Shown here: positions 63,865-64,000 of the stretch, piece by piece
How the letters are laid out: each line of letters opens with the position of its first letter
Position numbering within the stretch: position 1 is the stretch's first letter
DNA from: an uncultured Bacteroides sp.
GTDB lineage: Bacteria > Bacteroidota > Bacteroidia > Bacteroidales > Bacteroidaceae
DNA: 64,000 nt
Direction of reading: 5' to 3'
Assembly: GCA_947646015.1 (NCBI GenBank)
Contig: CANSEY010000011.1
Coordinates: forward strand, 1-64,000
Notes under the pieces: generated by a model
The model's input: the letters and a program-made list of their open reading frames with translations, nothing else
What the model was told of the DNA's origin: nothing
The model's database searches: none
Program-made: the position numbers and the translations under genes

Positions 63865-64000
63865 ATAAGATTTTTCGGTTGACATAGAACGATTTGAGAG
63901 AAAAATGTCAAGAGAAGCTAAACTAACAAGGACCTGACTGTATTATTCCCCAATAAATTCATGGTTGGTGACAAAGTGGCAAAAAATAAAGGGGTATTCT

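Noticed and set aside
63865..64000. Short frames at the right edge resembling a gene end
   Set aside because: Too short and cut by the window; no recognisable protein sequence.

Overview
The window is a stretch of a Bacteroides chromosome (Bacteroidota, close to the B. thetaiotaomicron/ovatus group). Evidence: promoters of the Bacteroidota type (TTTG or TTG, 19-20 bp, TAnnTTTG), many Sec/lipobox-exported proteins with C-terminal beta-barrels, the iron superoxide dismutase, the order of the thiamine operon, and families largely confined to this phylum (NVEALA peptides, 6-bladed beta-propeller lipoproteins, DUF4080-type radical SAM protein). No tRNA, rRNA, CRISPR array or complete insertion sequence was found.

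Layout. 1-2004: carboxynorspermidine decarboxylase and a quinone-reductase-like flavoprotein, divergently transcribed. 11090-2095 (minus): an efflux operon encoding one membrane fusion lipoprotein, an RND permease, a TolC-like channel and a second, different RND permease. 20932-11222 (minus): an A/T-rich accessory region. It holds a two-gene unit (small NVEALA-like Cys-rich peptide plus beta-propeller lipoprotein), the remnant of another propeller gene, and a tight seven-gene operon: O-antigen-ligase/Wzy-like membrane protein with TPRs, NVEALA peptide, propeller lipoprotein, thioredoxin-like protein, second propeller, signal peptidase I, transglutaminase-fold lipoprotein. I regard this as the candidate undescribed system: an envelope pathway that exports, processes, oxidises or attaches small cysteine-rich proteins ending in a shared GNCCL motif. 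21482-23859 (plus): an AAA/STAND-like ATPase and a further propeller-type lipoprotein.

24650-31756: glycine-zipper lipoprotein, UvrD/PcrA helicase, exported YD-repeat-like protein, sodB, and a membrane histidine kinase. 31820-38000: TPP riboswitch followed by thiS-thiE-thiG-thiC-thiH-thiF and a second ThiE/TenI-like gene, closed by a strong hairpin terminator. 38022-50276: two outer-membrane barrel proteins, pyruvate phosphate dikinase, two RNA-modification enzymes, a lipoprotein, a B12-binding-type radical SAM protein, an exported barrel-like protein, methionine aminopeptidase and RmuC. 50391-55235: BlaR1/BlaI-type pair with two visible operator palindromes, and two Na+/H+ antiporters. 55377-63821: housekeeping genes lepA, a winged-helix protein, a C_GCAxxG_C_C protein, exonuclease III, mntH-type transporter, TSCPD protein, yebC and pheT.

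The second notable structure is a set of three intergenic arrays (21256-21338, 23839-23917, 50301-50379). Each has exactly four palindromic or invertible units starting 22 bp apart. Two share the core ATAGTGTCACTAT and lie between convergent genes. The third has an unrelated core but the same geometry and lies between divergent genes. All motif positions were read by eye; no alignments, searches or statistics were run.
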